Positions 1-5,123 of a DNA stretch of 5,123 bases are shown piece after piece. Every line of letters begins with the position of its first letter. The first letter of the stretch is position 1. The translations under genes were made by a program, and so were the position numbers. Origin of the DNA: Thiohalobacter sp. (GTDB lineage: Bacteria > Pseudomonadota > Gammaproteobacteria > DSM-19610); contig JALVCM010000061.1 of the NCBI GenBank assembly GCA_027010005.1, positions 1-5,123 of the forward strand, written 5' to 3'. The notes beneath the pieces were generated by a model. That model was not told the origin of the DNA, did not search any database, and saw nothing but the letters and a program-made list of their open reading frames with translations.

Positions 1-23
1 GGGGTGAGGTGCTCGCAATGACG
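1..23. repeat. Possible edge of a dispersed intergenic repeat
   Basis: Positions 11-23 read gctcgcaatgacg, equal to CGTCATTGCGAGC on the minus strand. This core matches, from memory, a common family of small dispersed intergenic repeats whose ends read GTCATTGCGAG and which tend to sit just after genes. Here it lies about 40 nt beyond the hemF stop. The rest of any unit would be outside the window, so its length, partner arm and copy number cannot be seen. The remainder of 1-61 shows only short palindromes (ttgatcaa at 35-42, ctggccag at 50-57) and no gene. Confidence 0.3.
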
Positions 24-61
24 TGAACCCTGAATTGATCAAGGTTTCCCTGGCCAGCCTT

Positions 62-985
62 TTATACCCAGTCCCGCGGCTTCAGAAAGGTCTCGTAAAG
101 GTCAGCCTCGGCAGAACCTGTCTCCGGCTGCCAGTCGTAGCGCCATTTCACCAGTGGCGGCAGTGACATCAGGATAGACTCGGTACGCCCGCCGGTCTGC
201 AGGCCAAACAGCGTGCCACGGTCATAGACCAGATTGAATTCCACGTAGCGCCCGCGTCGATAGAGTTGAAAATCCCGTTCACGTTCGCCATAGGCAAGGT
301 CCTTGCGTTTTTCCACAACCGGGACATAGGCCGGAATGTAATGGTCACCAACGCTGCGCATGAACGCGAAGCTGTCGGCAAACCCCGGCGCGTTGTAATC
401 GTCGAAGAAGAGTCCGCCGATACCACGCGGTTCATGGCGGTGTTTCAGGTAAAAATACTCATCGCACCACTGCTTGAGGCGCGGGTAGAGTTCGTCTCCA
501 AACGGTTCACAGGCCGCTTTCGCCGTTCGGTGCCAGTGTACTGCATCTTCTTCGAAACCGTAGTAGGGCGTCAGATCGAAACCTCCACCAAACCACCAGA
601 CCGGGTCGGCGTCTTCTTTTTCTGCAATAAAGAACCGTACATTGGCGTGTGATGTCGGTGTATACGGGTTGCGCGGATGTATCACCAGTGAAACACCCAG
701 TGCCTCGAAACGGCGCCCCGCCAGTTCCGGCCGGTGTGCCGTGGCGGAGGCAGGCAGTTCTCCACCGTGAACGTGGGAGAAATTGATGCCGGCTTTTTCG
801 AATACACTGCCGTCTTCCAGTACCCGCGAGCGGCCGCCACCGCCTTCGTCGCGGGTCCAGGTATCTTCATGGAAGGGCTTGTCGGGTTCAAATATCTGCA
901 GCGCGGTGCAGATACGGTCCTGCAGGCCTGTCAGGTAATCCCGGACGGCTGCGATATCAGGCAGGTTGTTATCAGTTTGCGGCAT
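62..985 (-). CDS. hemF: Oxygen-dependent coproporphyrinogen-III oxidase HemF
   Basis: HemF catalyses the O2-dependent oxidative decarboxylation of two propionates of coproporphyrinogen III to give protoporphyrinogen IX in haem synthesis. It is a soluble homodimer. The 307-residue product is close to the roughly 300 aa of E. coli HemF. Visible family motifs are GGGGRSRV (48-55), [13 protein letters not shown] (62-74), [17 protein letters not shown] (103-119), [18 protein letters not shown] (130-147), the signature [19 protein letters not shown] (180-198), and [20 protein letters not shown] (247-266). His103, His113, His152 and His182 match the four conserved metal-site histidines of E. coli HemF (96, 106, 145, 175) with a constant offset of 7. 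I chose the ATG at 985: it has GGAAA 4 nt upstream and clears tsaC. The open frame continues upstream to 1075, but that stretch lies inside tsaC and lacks HemF similarity. hemF is the last gene of the cluster here. Dependence on O2 suggests aerobic or facultative life. No convincing terminator follows. Confidence 0.97.
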   Translation of the reverse strand: MPQTDNNLPDIAAVRDYLTGLQDRICTALQIFEPDKPFHEDTWTRDEGGGGRSRVLEDGSVFEKAGINFSHVHGGELPASATAHRPELAGRRFEALGVSLVIHPRNPYTPTSHANVRFFIAEKEDADPVWWFGGGFDLTPYYGFEEDAVHWHRTAKAACEPFGDELYPRLKQWCDEYFYLKHRHEPRGIGGLFFDDYNAPGFADSFAFMRSVGDHYIPAYVPVVEKRKDLAYGERERDFQLYRRGRYVEFNLVYDRGTLFGLQTGGRTESILMSLPPLVKWRYDWQPETGSAEADLYETFLKPRDWV

Positions 986-989
986 AGTG

Positions 990-994
990 TTTCC
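990..994 (-). promoter_or_regulatory. Ribosome binding site of hemF
   Basis: GGAAA on the minus strand lies 4 nt before the ATG at 985, within the 11-nt gap after the tsaC stop. It is a modest Shine-Dalgarno match, but it supports the ATG at 985 over the longer open frame starting at 1075. Confidence 0.6.
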
Positions 995-996
995 GG

Positions 997-1560
997 TTAA
1001 CGAATCACACGCCCGGATTGCAGGTCGCGGATACGAGTGGGTTGTTTCAGTCCGCCCAGCGTACCGGGCAGACAATAATCGATTCCGGTCGGGAAGCGAA
1101 GTCGCAGTTCAAGTCGCGAGCGGGCGGGTGGTCGGCCTTCCGGGTTGGCGCTGGTGGAGACAATCGCGCTGCCGGTGGCCCTGCACAGGCGTTGTACCAC
1201 CGGGTGTGCGCTGACACGCACGGCGATGGTATCCCGTCCACCGGTCAGCCAGTCAGGGCAGTGTTTGGCGGCAGGCAGCAGCCAGGTGTTCGGGCCGGGC
1301 CAGCTTGATTCAAGGCGGCGGTTGAGCTTGCGGGGAAAGGGCGCGATCCAGGGCTGTAGCTGTTGCAGGGAAGCGGCGACCAGGATCAGGCCTTTTTCAA
1401 CGCGGCGTTGCTTGAGTGCCAGCAGTCGCATCACTGCATAAGGATTTGCGGGGTCACAACCCAGTCCGAACACGGCTTCGGTCGGGTAGGCGAGAATGCC
1501 GCCACGACGGATGCAGCGTGCGGCCTGTGAAATCTGCCAGTGTGAGGGAAAACGGCTCAA
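997..1560 (-). CDS. tsaC: Threonylcarbamoyl-AMP synthase TsaC (YrdC/Sua5 family)
   Basis: TsaC uses L-threonine, bicarbonate and ATP to make threonylcarbamoyl-AMP, which the TsaBDE machinery transfers to A37 of ANN-decoding tRNAs (t6A). The 187-residue protein is the short single-domain TsaC type (E. coli 190 aa), without the C-terminal Sua5 domain. Visible motifs are [14 protein letters not shown] (24-37), [18 protein letters not shown] (46-63) with the conserved KQR and [13 protein letters not shown] (87-97), [11 protein letters not shown] (112-122), [14 protein letters not shown] (135-148), and a C-terminal end [12 protein letters not shown] like that of E. coli. The predicted start is TTG at 1560. 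It overlaps the topA stop as TTGA, so translation is probably coupled to topA; no ATG or GTG gives a better N-terminus, and the TTG start places YPTEAVFG at about the same distance from the start as in E. coli. hemF follows 11 nt downstream. t6A synthesis is generally essential in bacteria. Confidence 0.96.
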   Translation of the reverse strand: MSRFPSHWQISQAARCIRRGGILAYPTEAVFGLGCDPANPYAVMRLLALKQRRVEKGLILVAASLQQLQPWIAPFPRKLNRRLESSWPGPNTWLLPAAKHCPDWLTGGRDTIAVRVSAHPVVQRLCRATGSAIVSTSANPEGRPPARSRLELRLRFPTGIDYCLPGTLGGLKQPTRIRDLQSGRVIR

Positions 1561-3866
1561 TCGGCGTTACTGGTTTCTTCTGCCTCGTCCTGCTCGAAGG
1601 GCTCGGCAAAGGAACAGTCCTGCTGCGGGCAGACACGCTCGGTGCCGCGTTTCTTTGTCGTCTTGATGGTCAGGATCGGCCAGTTGCATTTTGGACAGGG
1701 TCCTTCCACCGGTTCGTTCCATACCGCGTAGTCGCAGTCCGGGTAGGTCGAGCAGGAATAGAAGATTTTACCACGCCGTGACTTGCGCTTGAGCATCGTA
1801 CCCTTGCCGCACTTCGGACAGGCAACGCCGGTGTCTTCCGGTTTTTCCAGTGGCTCGATGTACTTGCAGTTCGGGTAACCGGAACAACCGATGAACTTGC
1901 CGTAACGGCCGCTGCGGATAATCAGTTGTGAATCGCATTCCGGACACTTGCGGCCTTCGACGATTTCCGGTTCGCTGCTTTCTCCGTCGTCATCGAGGTT
2001 GCGTGTGTAATCACAGTCCGGGTAGCCGCTGCAACCGACAAAGCGACCACGCCGGCCCAGTCGAATATTGAGCGGCTTGCCGCACTTGGGGCAGTCCTCG
2101 CCGAGCGGCTCGGTGGTGACTTCGCTGCGCGAGACACTTTCTTCCTTGTCCTTGACCAGTTCCTTGAACGGGTACCAGAACTCCTTCATCAACGGGATCC
2201 ATTCCTTTTCGCCACGCGACACGGCATCGAGTTCGTCCTCGAGGCGTGCGGTAAAGTCGTAGTCCACGTACTTGGTGAAGTGGTTGGTGAGGAATTTGCT
2301 GACAATGCGGCCGACATCGGTGGGCTGGAAGCGTTTCTTTTCCAGCGTGACATATTCGCGTTGCTGCAGTGTGGAGATGATGGTTGCATAGGTCGACGGA
2401 CGGCCGATGCCGTGTTCTTCCAGCGACTTGACCAGGCTGGCTTCACTGTAGCGTGGTGGCGGCTCGGTGAAGTGCTGCTCCGGACGGATCTTTTTCAGAT
2501 CGACTACGTCGCCTTTCTCCAGCGGTGGCAGACGGTTCTCTTCACCACCTCCCTTTTTAGCGTCATCCACACCTTCTTCATAGACCGCCATAAATCCCGG
2601 GTCCGCTACAGTAGAACCGGTCGAGCGCAGGGTGTTGCCGTCACCGACATTAAAATCAACGCCGACCGTATGAATGGTCGCGTGTTTCATCTGGCAGGCG
2701 ACAGTACGTTTCCAGATCAGGTTGTAGAGCTTGTACTGGTCAGAACTCAAGTGCTTCTTTATTTCCTCGGGGATGTTCTTTGCCGAGGTCGGGCGGATCG
2801 CCTCGTGAGCTTCCTGCGCATTCTTGGCCTTGGTCTTGAAGTGGCGCGGCTTGTCCGGCAGCGCCTTGTCGCCATAGCGTTCGCTGATCAGTTCACGCAA
2901 CTCGTCCAGCGCCTCGTTGGCGAGATTCACCGAGTCGGTACGCATGTAGGTGATCAGACCGACAGCGCCTTCGCCGATATCGATACCTTCATACAGCTGC
3001 TGTGCCACACTCATGGTACGCTTGGTGGTAAAGCCGAGTTTGCGCGAGGCTTCCTGTTGCAGTGTCGAGGTGGTAAAGGGCGCAGCCGGGTTACGCTTGC
3101 GCTGTTTCTTCTCGATGGTGCTGACCGTCAGCTTGCCTTTCGAAGCCTCCAGCAGCTCCTTTTCCGCTTCGTGCGCCGGTTTTTCCTTGTTAATGGAAAA
3201 CTGGCTGAGCTTCTTGCCGTGCAGGTGCGTCAGTCTGGCGGTGAAGGCCTGTTTGTCTTTCTCCAGGTCGGCCTCGATGGTCCAGTATTCGCGTGGCTTG
3301 AATTTCTCGATTTCTTCCTCGCGCTCGACGATCATACGCAGCGCAGGGCTTTGCACGCGGCCGGCGGACAGGCCGCGGCGGATTTTTTTCCACAGCAGTG
3401 GTGACAGGTTGAAGCCCACCAGGTAATCCAGCGCACGGCGTGCCTGCTGCGCGTTGACCATGTCAATCGACAAATCACGCGGGTGTTCCACGGCGTCGTT
3501 GATGGCGCGCTTGGTAATCTCGTGGAACACCACGCGGTGGGCTTCCTTGTCCTTGAGAATGCCGCGCTCTTTCAGCAGTTCCAGTAAATGCCAGGAGATG
3601 GCTTCACCTTCACGATCCGGGTCAGTCGCGAGGTACAGCGTGTCGGCTTTCTTCAGTGCCTTGACGATGGCATCGACGTGTTTGGCGTTGCGCTCGATGA
3701 CCTGGTACTTCATGGCAAAATCCTCGTCGGGTTTCACCGCGCCCTCCTTGGGCACCAGATCGCGCACGTGACCGTACGAGGCGAGGACTTCAAAGCCCTT
3801 GCCAAGGTATTTCTTGATGGTCTTCGCCTTCGCCGGCGATTCCACAATGACGAGATTTTTACTCAT
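1557..3866 (-). CDS. topA: DNA topoisomerase I (type IA, omega protein) TopA
   Basis: TopA relaxes negatively supercoiled DNA by Mg2+-dependent cleavage and passage of single strands through a transient 5'-phosphotyrosine link, so it counters gyrase and limits R-loops. The 769 residues begin with a TOPRIM domain: NLVIVESPAKAKTI carries Glu9, and TDPDREGE (81-88) supplies the acidic metal-site residues. MVNAQQARRALDYLVGF (136-152) and GLSAGRVQSPALRMIVERE (165-183) follow. The catalytic tyrosine is Tyr307 in LITYMRTDS, and HEAIRPT (354-360) and EEHGIGRPSTYATII (483-497) complete the core. The C-terminus has four CxxC...C zinc ribbons (about 592-751) and an acidic tail. E. coli TopA has 865 aa, so this is a shorter C-terminal version. 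I chose the ATG at 3866 because MSKNLVIVESPAKAKT aligns with family N-termini; an in-frame GTG at 3890 lies inside a hairpin. No clear Shine-Dalgarno precedes the ATG. The gene lies 62 nt after smg and overlaps tsaC by 4 nt. Confidence 0.98.
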   Translation of the reverse strand: MSKNLVIVESPAKAKTIKKYLGKGFEVLASYGHVRDLVPKEGAVKPDEDFAMKYQVIERNAKHVDAIVKALKKADTLYLATDPDREGEAISWHLLELLKERGILKDKEAHRVVFHEITKRAINDAVEHPRDLSIDMVNAQQARRALDYLVGFNLSPLLWKKIRRGLSAGRVQSPALRMIVEREEEIEKFKPREYWTIEADLEKDKQAFTARLTHLHGKKLSQFSINKEKPAHEAEKELLEASKGKLTVSTIEKKQRKRNPAAPFTTSTLQQEASRKLGFTTKRTMSVAQQLYEGIDIGEGAVGLITYMRTDSVNLANEALDELRELISERYGDKALPDKPRHFKTKAKNAQEAHEAIRPTSAKNIPEEIKKHLSSDQYKLYNLIWKRTVACQMKHATIHTVGVDFNVGDGNTLRSTGSTVADPGFMAVYEEGVDDAKKGGGEENRLPPLEKGDVVDLKKIRPEQHFTEPPPRYSEASLVKSLEEHGIGRPSTYATIISTLQQREYVTLEKKRFQPTDVGRIVSKFLTNHFTKYVDYDFTARLEDELDAVSRGEKEWIPLMKEFWYPFKELVKDKEESVSRSEVTTEPLGEDCPKCGKPLNIRLGRRGRFVGCSGYPDCDYTRNLDDDGESSEPEIVEGRKCPECDSQLIIRSGRYGKFIGCSGYPNCKYIEPLEKPEDTGVACPKCGKGTMLKRKSRRGKIFYSCSTYPDCDYAVWNEPVEGPCPKCNWPILTIKTTKKRGTERVCPQQDCSFAEPFEQDEAEETSNAD
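1614..2093 (-). repeat. Four tandem topoisomerase zinc-ribbon modules within topA
   Basis: These encode the DNA-binding C4 zinc fingers at the C-terminus of TopA. The cysteines are C592/C595/C612/C618, C641/C644/C661/C667, C683/C686/C705/C711 and C724/C727/C746/C751. The first three have the typical GCSGYPDC or SCSTYPDC second half. The fourth (1614-1697) ends in CPQQDC and lacks the Tyr-Pro element, so it is the most divergent. All four have complete cysteine sets. This is a protein-level repeat and not a mobile DNA repeat. Confidence 0.85.
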
Positions 3867-3879
3867 AGTCTGTATAGCT

Positions 3880-3902
3880 AAAAGCCGCACAGTGTGCGGC
3901 TT
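3880..3902 (-). terminator. Hairpin plus short T-run between smg and topA (terminator or attenuator candidate)
   Basis: Positions 3882-3890 (aagccgcac) and 3894-3902 (gtgcggctt) are perfect inverted repeats: a 9-bp, GC-rich stem with a 3-nt loop. On the minus strand the stem runs into four T (3883-3880; the first two can pair in the stem), as expected of a weak intrinsic terminator for dprA-smg transcripts. There is no T-run on the plus side. It ends only about 15 nt before the topA ATG, so it could also affect ribosome access to topA. The short T-run suggests partial rather than complete termination, which fits continued readthrough into topA. Function is inferred from structure only. Confidence 0.55.
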
Positions 3903-3928
3903 GTGGCTGAATTCGGTTGTTGTTCCGG

Positions 3929-4408
3929 CTAGTGCAGGTAGCCACCCGGCACACTGTCAAACACCAGATCTTCCATCCAGGCATAGGCAGCTTCAGCGCC
4001 GGGCTGGTTGAACAGTACCATCAGGATGACCCACTTCAACTGGGCGATATCAAAATCATCCGTGTCCAGCGCCATGGCACGTTCGATGACGCGTTCACGC
4101 GATTCCGGCAGCAGGATACCCATCTGTTCGAGGAACAACAGAAAGCCACGGCTTTCCGTATCCAGGCGTTCGCATTCGCGCTCGGAAAACAGGCGGATCG
4201 CGTTTTCGGTTTGCGGTGACTGGATTTCGTGCTCCTGCACCGCGAGGCCTTCCAGCCATTCAAACGCCTGGTTGATTTCCAGTGACGGGAAGCCGGCTTC
4301 CACCAGTTCGGTGTGCAGGGACTCGCGATCCGGGCTCAGATCGGTTTCCTCGTCCATGTAATAGTGCTCAAACAGATACATCAGCACGTCAAACATATTT
4401 TCTTTCAT
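3929..4408 (-). CDS. smg: Smg family protein (DUF494), function unknown
   Basis: This is a conserved proteobacterial protein of the Smg/DUF494 family. Its biochemical role is not established; the name comes from its position next to smf (dprA). The 159 residues compare with 157 in E. coli and share clear blocks: MFDVLMYLFEHY at the N-terminus, ECERLDTESRGFLLFLEQMG (78-97), RVIERAMALD (105-114), LKWVILMVLFNQPGAEAAY (123-141), and a C-terminus ending GYLH (E. coli GMLH). It is acidic and probably helical, with no signal peptide or membrane segment that I can see, so it is likely cytoplasmic. I chose the ATG at 4408 over the ATG at 4396 (which matches the E. coli start MFDVLM) because AGAGG lies 6 nt before 4408. 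The gene begins 9 nt after dprA stops, so the two are probably cotranscribed and perhaps translationally coupled. It is followed by the hairpin before topA. Confidence 0.95.
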   Translation of the reverse strand: MKENMFDVLMYLFEHYYMDEETDLSPDRESLHTELVEAGFPSLEINQAFEWLEGLAVQEHEIQSPQTENAIRLFSERECERLDTESRGFLLFLEQMGILLPESRERVIERAMALDTDDFDIAQLKWVILMVLFNQPGAEAAYAWMEDLVFDSVPGGYLH

Positions 4409-4414
4409 TTCAAA

Positions 4415-4419
4415 CCTCT
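4415..4419 (-). promoter_or_regulatory. Ribosome binding site of smg
   Basis: AGAGG on the minus strand lies 6 nt before the ATG at 4408 and overlaps the dprA TAG stop (4420-4418). It is the best Shine-Dalgarno match in the window. It decides the smg start and suggests that ribosomes ending on dprA can reinitiate on smg. Confidence 0.75.
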
Positions 4420-5123
4420 ATCGTACGCGGGTATAGCGCCCGCCAGTGCCGGAAGCGAGATGACCCTCCAGTTCCAGCATGAGCAGCATGGAGGAAACCT
4501 GTTCCGGCGTCAATCCGCTGCGTTGCACCAGTTCATCCACGCTGATGGCCTCAAAGCCCATGTTGTCGAGGAATTCCCGGTAATCATCGGCAAGCTGCGG
4601 GGTTTTGTCGGGTCCGGGCTCCGGCGTGGCGGCGGGCTGCTGCGCCACCGAAACCAGCGGGGCCAGCTCCTCAAGGATGTGCTGCCCCGTCTCCACCAGC
4701 TTGGCACCCTCCCGGATCAGCGCATGGCAGCCGCGCGCCAGCGGGTTATGGATAGAGCCGGGAATGGCGAAGACCTCGCGGCCCTGGTCGCGGGCTAGGC
4801 GGGCGGTAATCAGGGAGCCGGAGCGTAGCGCGGCCTCGACCACCAGAGTGCCTACGCTCAGCCCGCTGATAATACGGTTGCGGCGGGGAAAATTGCTGGC
4901 CAGTGGCGGGGTGCCGGGCGGGAATTCGGAAACCAGCGCGCCACTGCCGGCAATCCGGTGCGCAAGTTCCCGGTGACAGGCGGGATAGACGCGGTCCAGT
5001 CCCGTGCCGGTTACGGCCACTGTGCCGCCGTGTCCTTCCAGCGCGCCTTCATGGGCCGCGGCATCAATACCGGTTGCCAGCCCGCTGCTGATGGTCAGGC
5101 CGAATTCCGCCAGGTAGCTGGCA
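4418..5123 (-). CDS. dprA: DNA-processing protein DprA (Smf), 5' end outside the window
   Basis: DprA binds incoming single-stranded DNA during natural transformation, protects it and loads RecA. Many non-competent bacteria also carry it. The window holds the last 234 residues; the frame is open to the edge at 5123, so the N-terminal domain and the start of the Rossmann-like fold are missing. Visible motifs (numbered from the first complete codon) are ISSGLATGIDAAAHEGAL (11-28), GGTVAVTGTGLDRVYP (32-47), SEFPPGTPP (65-73), NFPRRNRIISGLS (77-89), VVEAALRSGSLITARLA (94-110), GREVFAIPGS (114-123) and LIREGAKLV (135-143). A Pro/Ala-rich linker (about 158-178) leads to a C-terminal winged-helix-like domain (about 181-234) with LDNMGFEAISVDELVQRSGL, as in the DprA DML1-like domain. 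A GTG at 5020 is internal and not the start, because the conserved SGLATGID motif lies upstream of it. The TAG stop is 9 nt before smg. Confidence 0.97.
   Translation of the reverse strand, partial: ASYLAEFGLTISSGLATGIDAAAHEGALEGHGGTVAVTGTGLDRVYPACHRELAHRIAGSGALVSEFPPGTPPLASNFPRRNRIISGLSVGTLVVEAALRSGSLITARLARDQGREVFAIPGSIHNPLARGCHALIREGAKLVETGQHILEELAPLVSVAQQPAATPEPGPDKTPQLADDYREFLDNMGFEAISVDELVQRSGLTPEQVSSMLLMLELEGHLASGTGGRYTRVR

Noticed and set aside
41..63. A terminator after hemF or for a convergent gene (aagg...cctttt).
   Set aside because: The outer stem has only 4 bp with a long loop around the palindrome ctggccag, and no proper T-run follows on the minus strand.
266..652. A 128-codon plus-strand frame opposite hemF.
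   Set aside because: It is entirely antisense to well-supported HemF motifs and shows no family features; it is a shadow frame.
986..1075. An N-terminal extension of hemF by 30 codons.
   Set aside because: It overlaps the conserved tsaC C-terminus, has no HemF similarity, and the ATG at 985 has its own ribosome binding site.
2280..3404. A 374-codon open frame on the plus strand opposite topA.
   Set aside because: It lies wholly antisense to a certain topA. It has a GTG start without a Shine-Dalgarno, no recognisable motif, and a composition expected from the codon bias of the opposite strand.
3871..3876. TATACA as a -10 box for a topA promoter.
   Set aside because: The sequence about 17 nt upstream falls in the hairpin (CCGCAC) and does not resemble a -35 box, and the start site would fall at the ATG itself.
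3867..3890. A GTG start for topA at 3890, adding 8 residues.
   Set aside because: The GTG lies inside the hairpin arm, and MSKNLVIVESPAKAKT from the ATG at 3866 matches the family N-terminus, with the active-site Glu at position 9.
1..5123. A novel defence, mobile or biosynthetic system.
   Set aside because: Every long coding stretch is assigned to a known core family with intact motifs. There are no insertion-sequence ends, direct repeats, CRISPR spacers or unassigned genes.

Overview
The window suggests a gammaproteobacterial chromosome. By eye the GC content is in the high fifties. All five protein genes lie on the minus strand, so transcription runs from position 5123 towards 1. The order is dprA (5'-truncated by the window edge), smg, topA, tsaC, hemF. 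The Smg, HemF and TsaC sequences closely resemble the E. coli-type proteins, and a dprA-smg-(topA/yrdD)-tsaC-(hemF)-aroE neighbourhood is known from this class. The short TopA (769 aa) and the position of topA point to a lineage outside the Enterobacterales. I cannot name the genus from the sequence.

Layout: 4418-5123 holds the last 234 residues of DprA. smg (3929-4408) starts 9 nt after the dprA stop, with a good Shine-Dalgarno sequence that touches that stop. A 62-nt gap follows (3867-3928). It contains a perfect 9-bp hairpin followed by four T on the coding strand, which is terminator- or attenuator-like. topA (1557-3866) follows, and its stop overlaps the TTG start of tsaC (997-1560) by 4 nt. 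hemF (62-985) starts 11 nt after the tsaC stop. Positions 1-61 are non-coding and may contain the edge of a dispersed repeat.

The genes form one tightly packed housekeeping cluster without one shared pathway. DprA protects incoming single-stranded DNA and loads RecA during transformation. Smg is a conserved protein of unknown function. TopA relaxes negative supercoils. TsaC makes the threonylcarbamoyl-adenylate used for the t6A modification of tRNA. HemF carries out the oxygen-dependent coproporphyrinogen oxidation of haem synthesis. Spacing supports cotranscription of topA-tsaC-hemF and of dprA-smg, with a possible transcriptional control point between the two groups.

I found no mobile element, CRISPR array, RNA gene or unrecognised gene system. 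The window is mostly ordinary core genome. The points worth a second look are the smg/topA hairpin, the position of topA where E. coli has yrdD, and the repeat-like sequence at the left edge.
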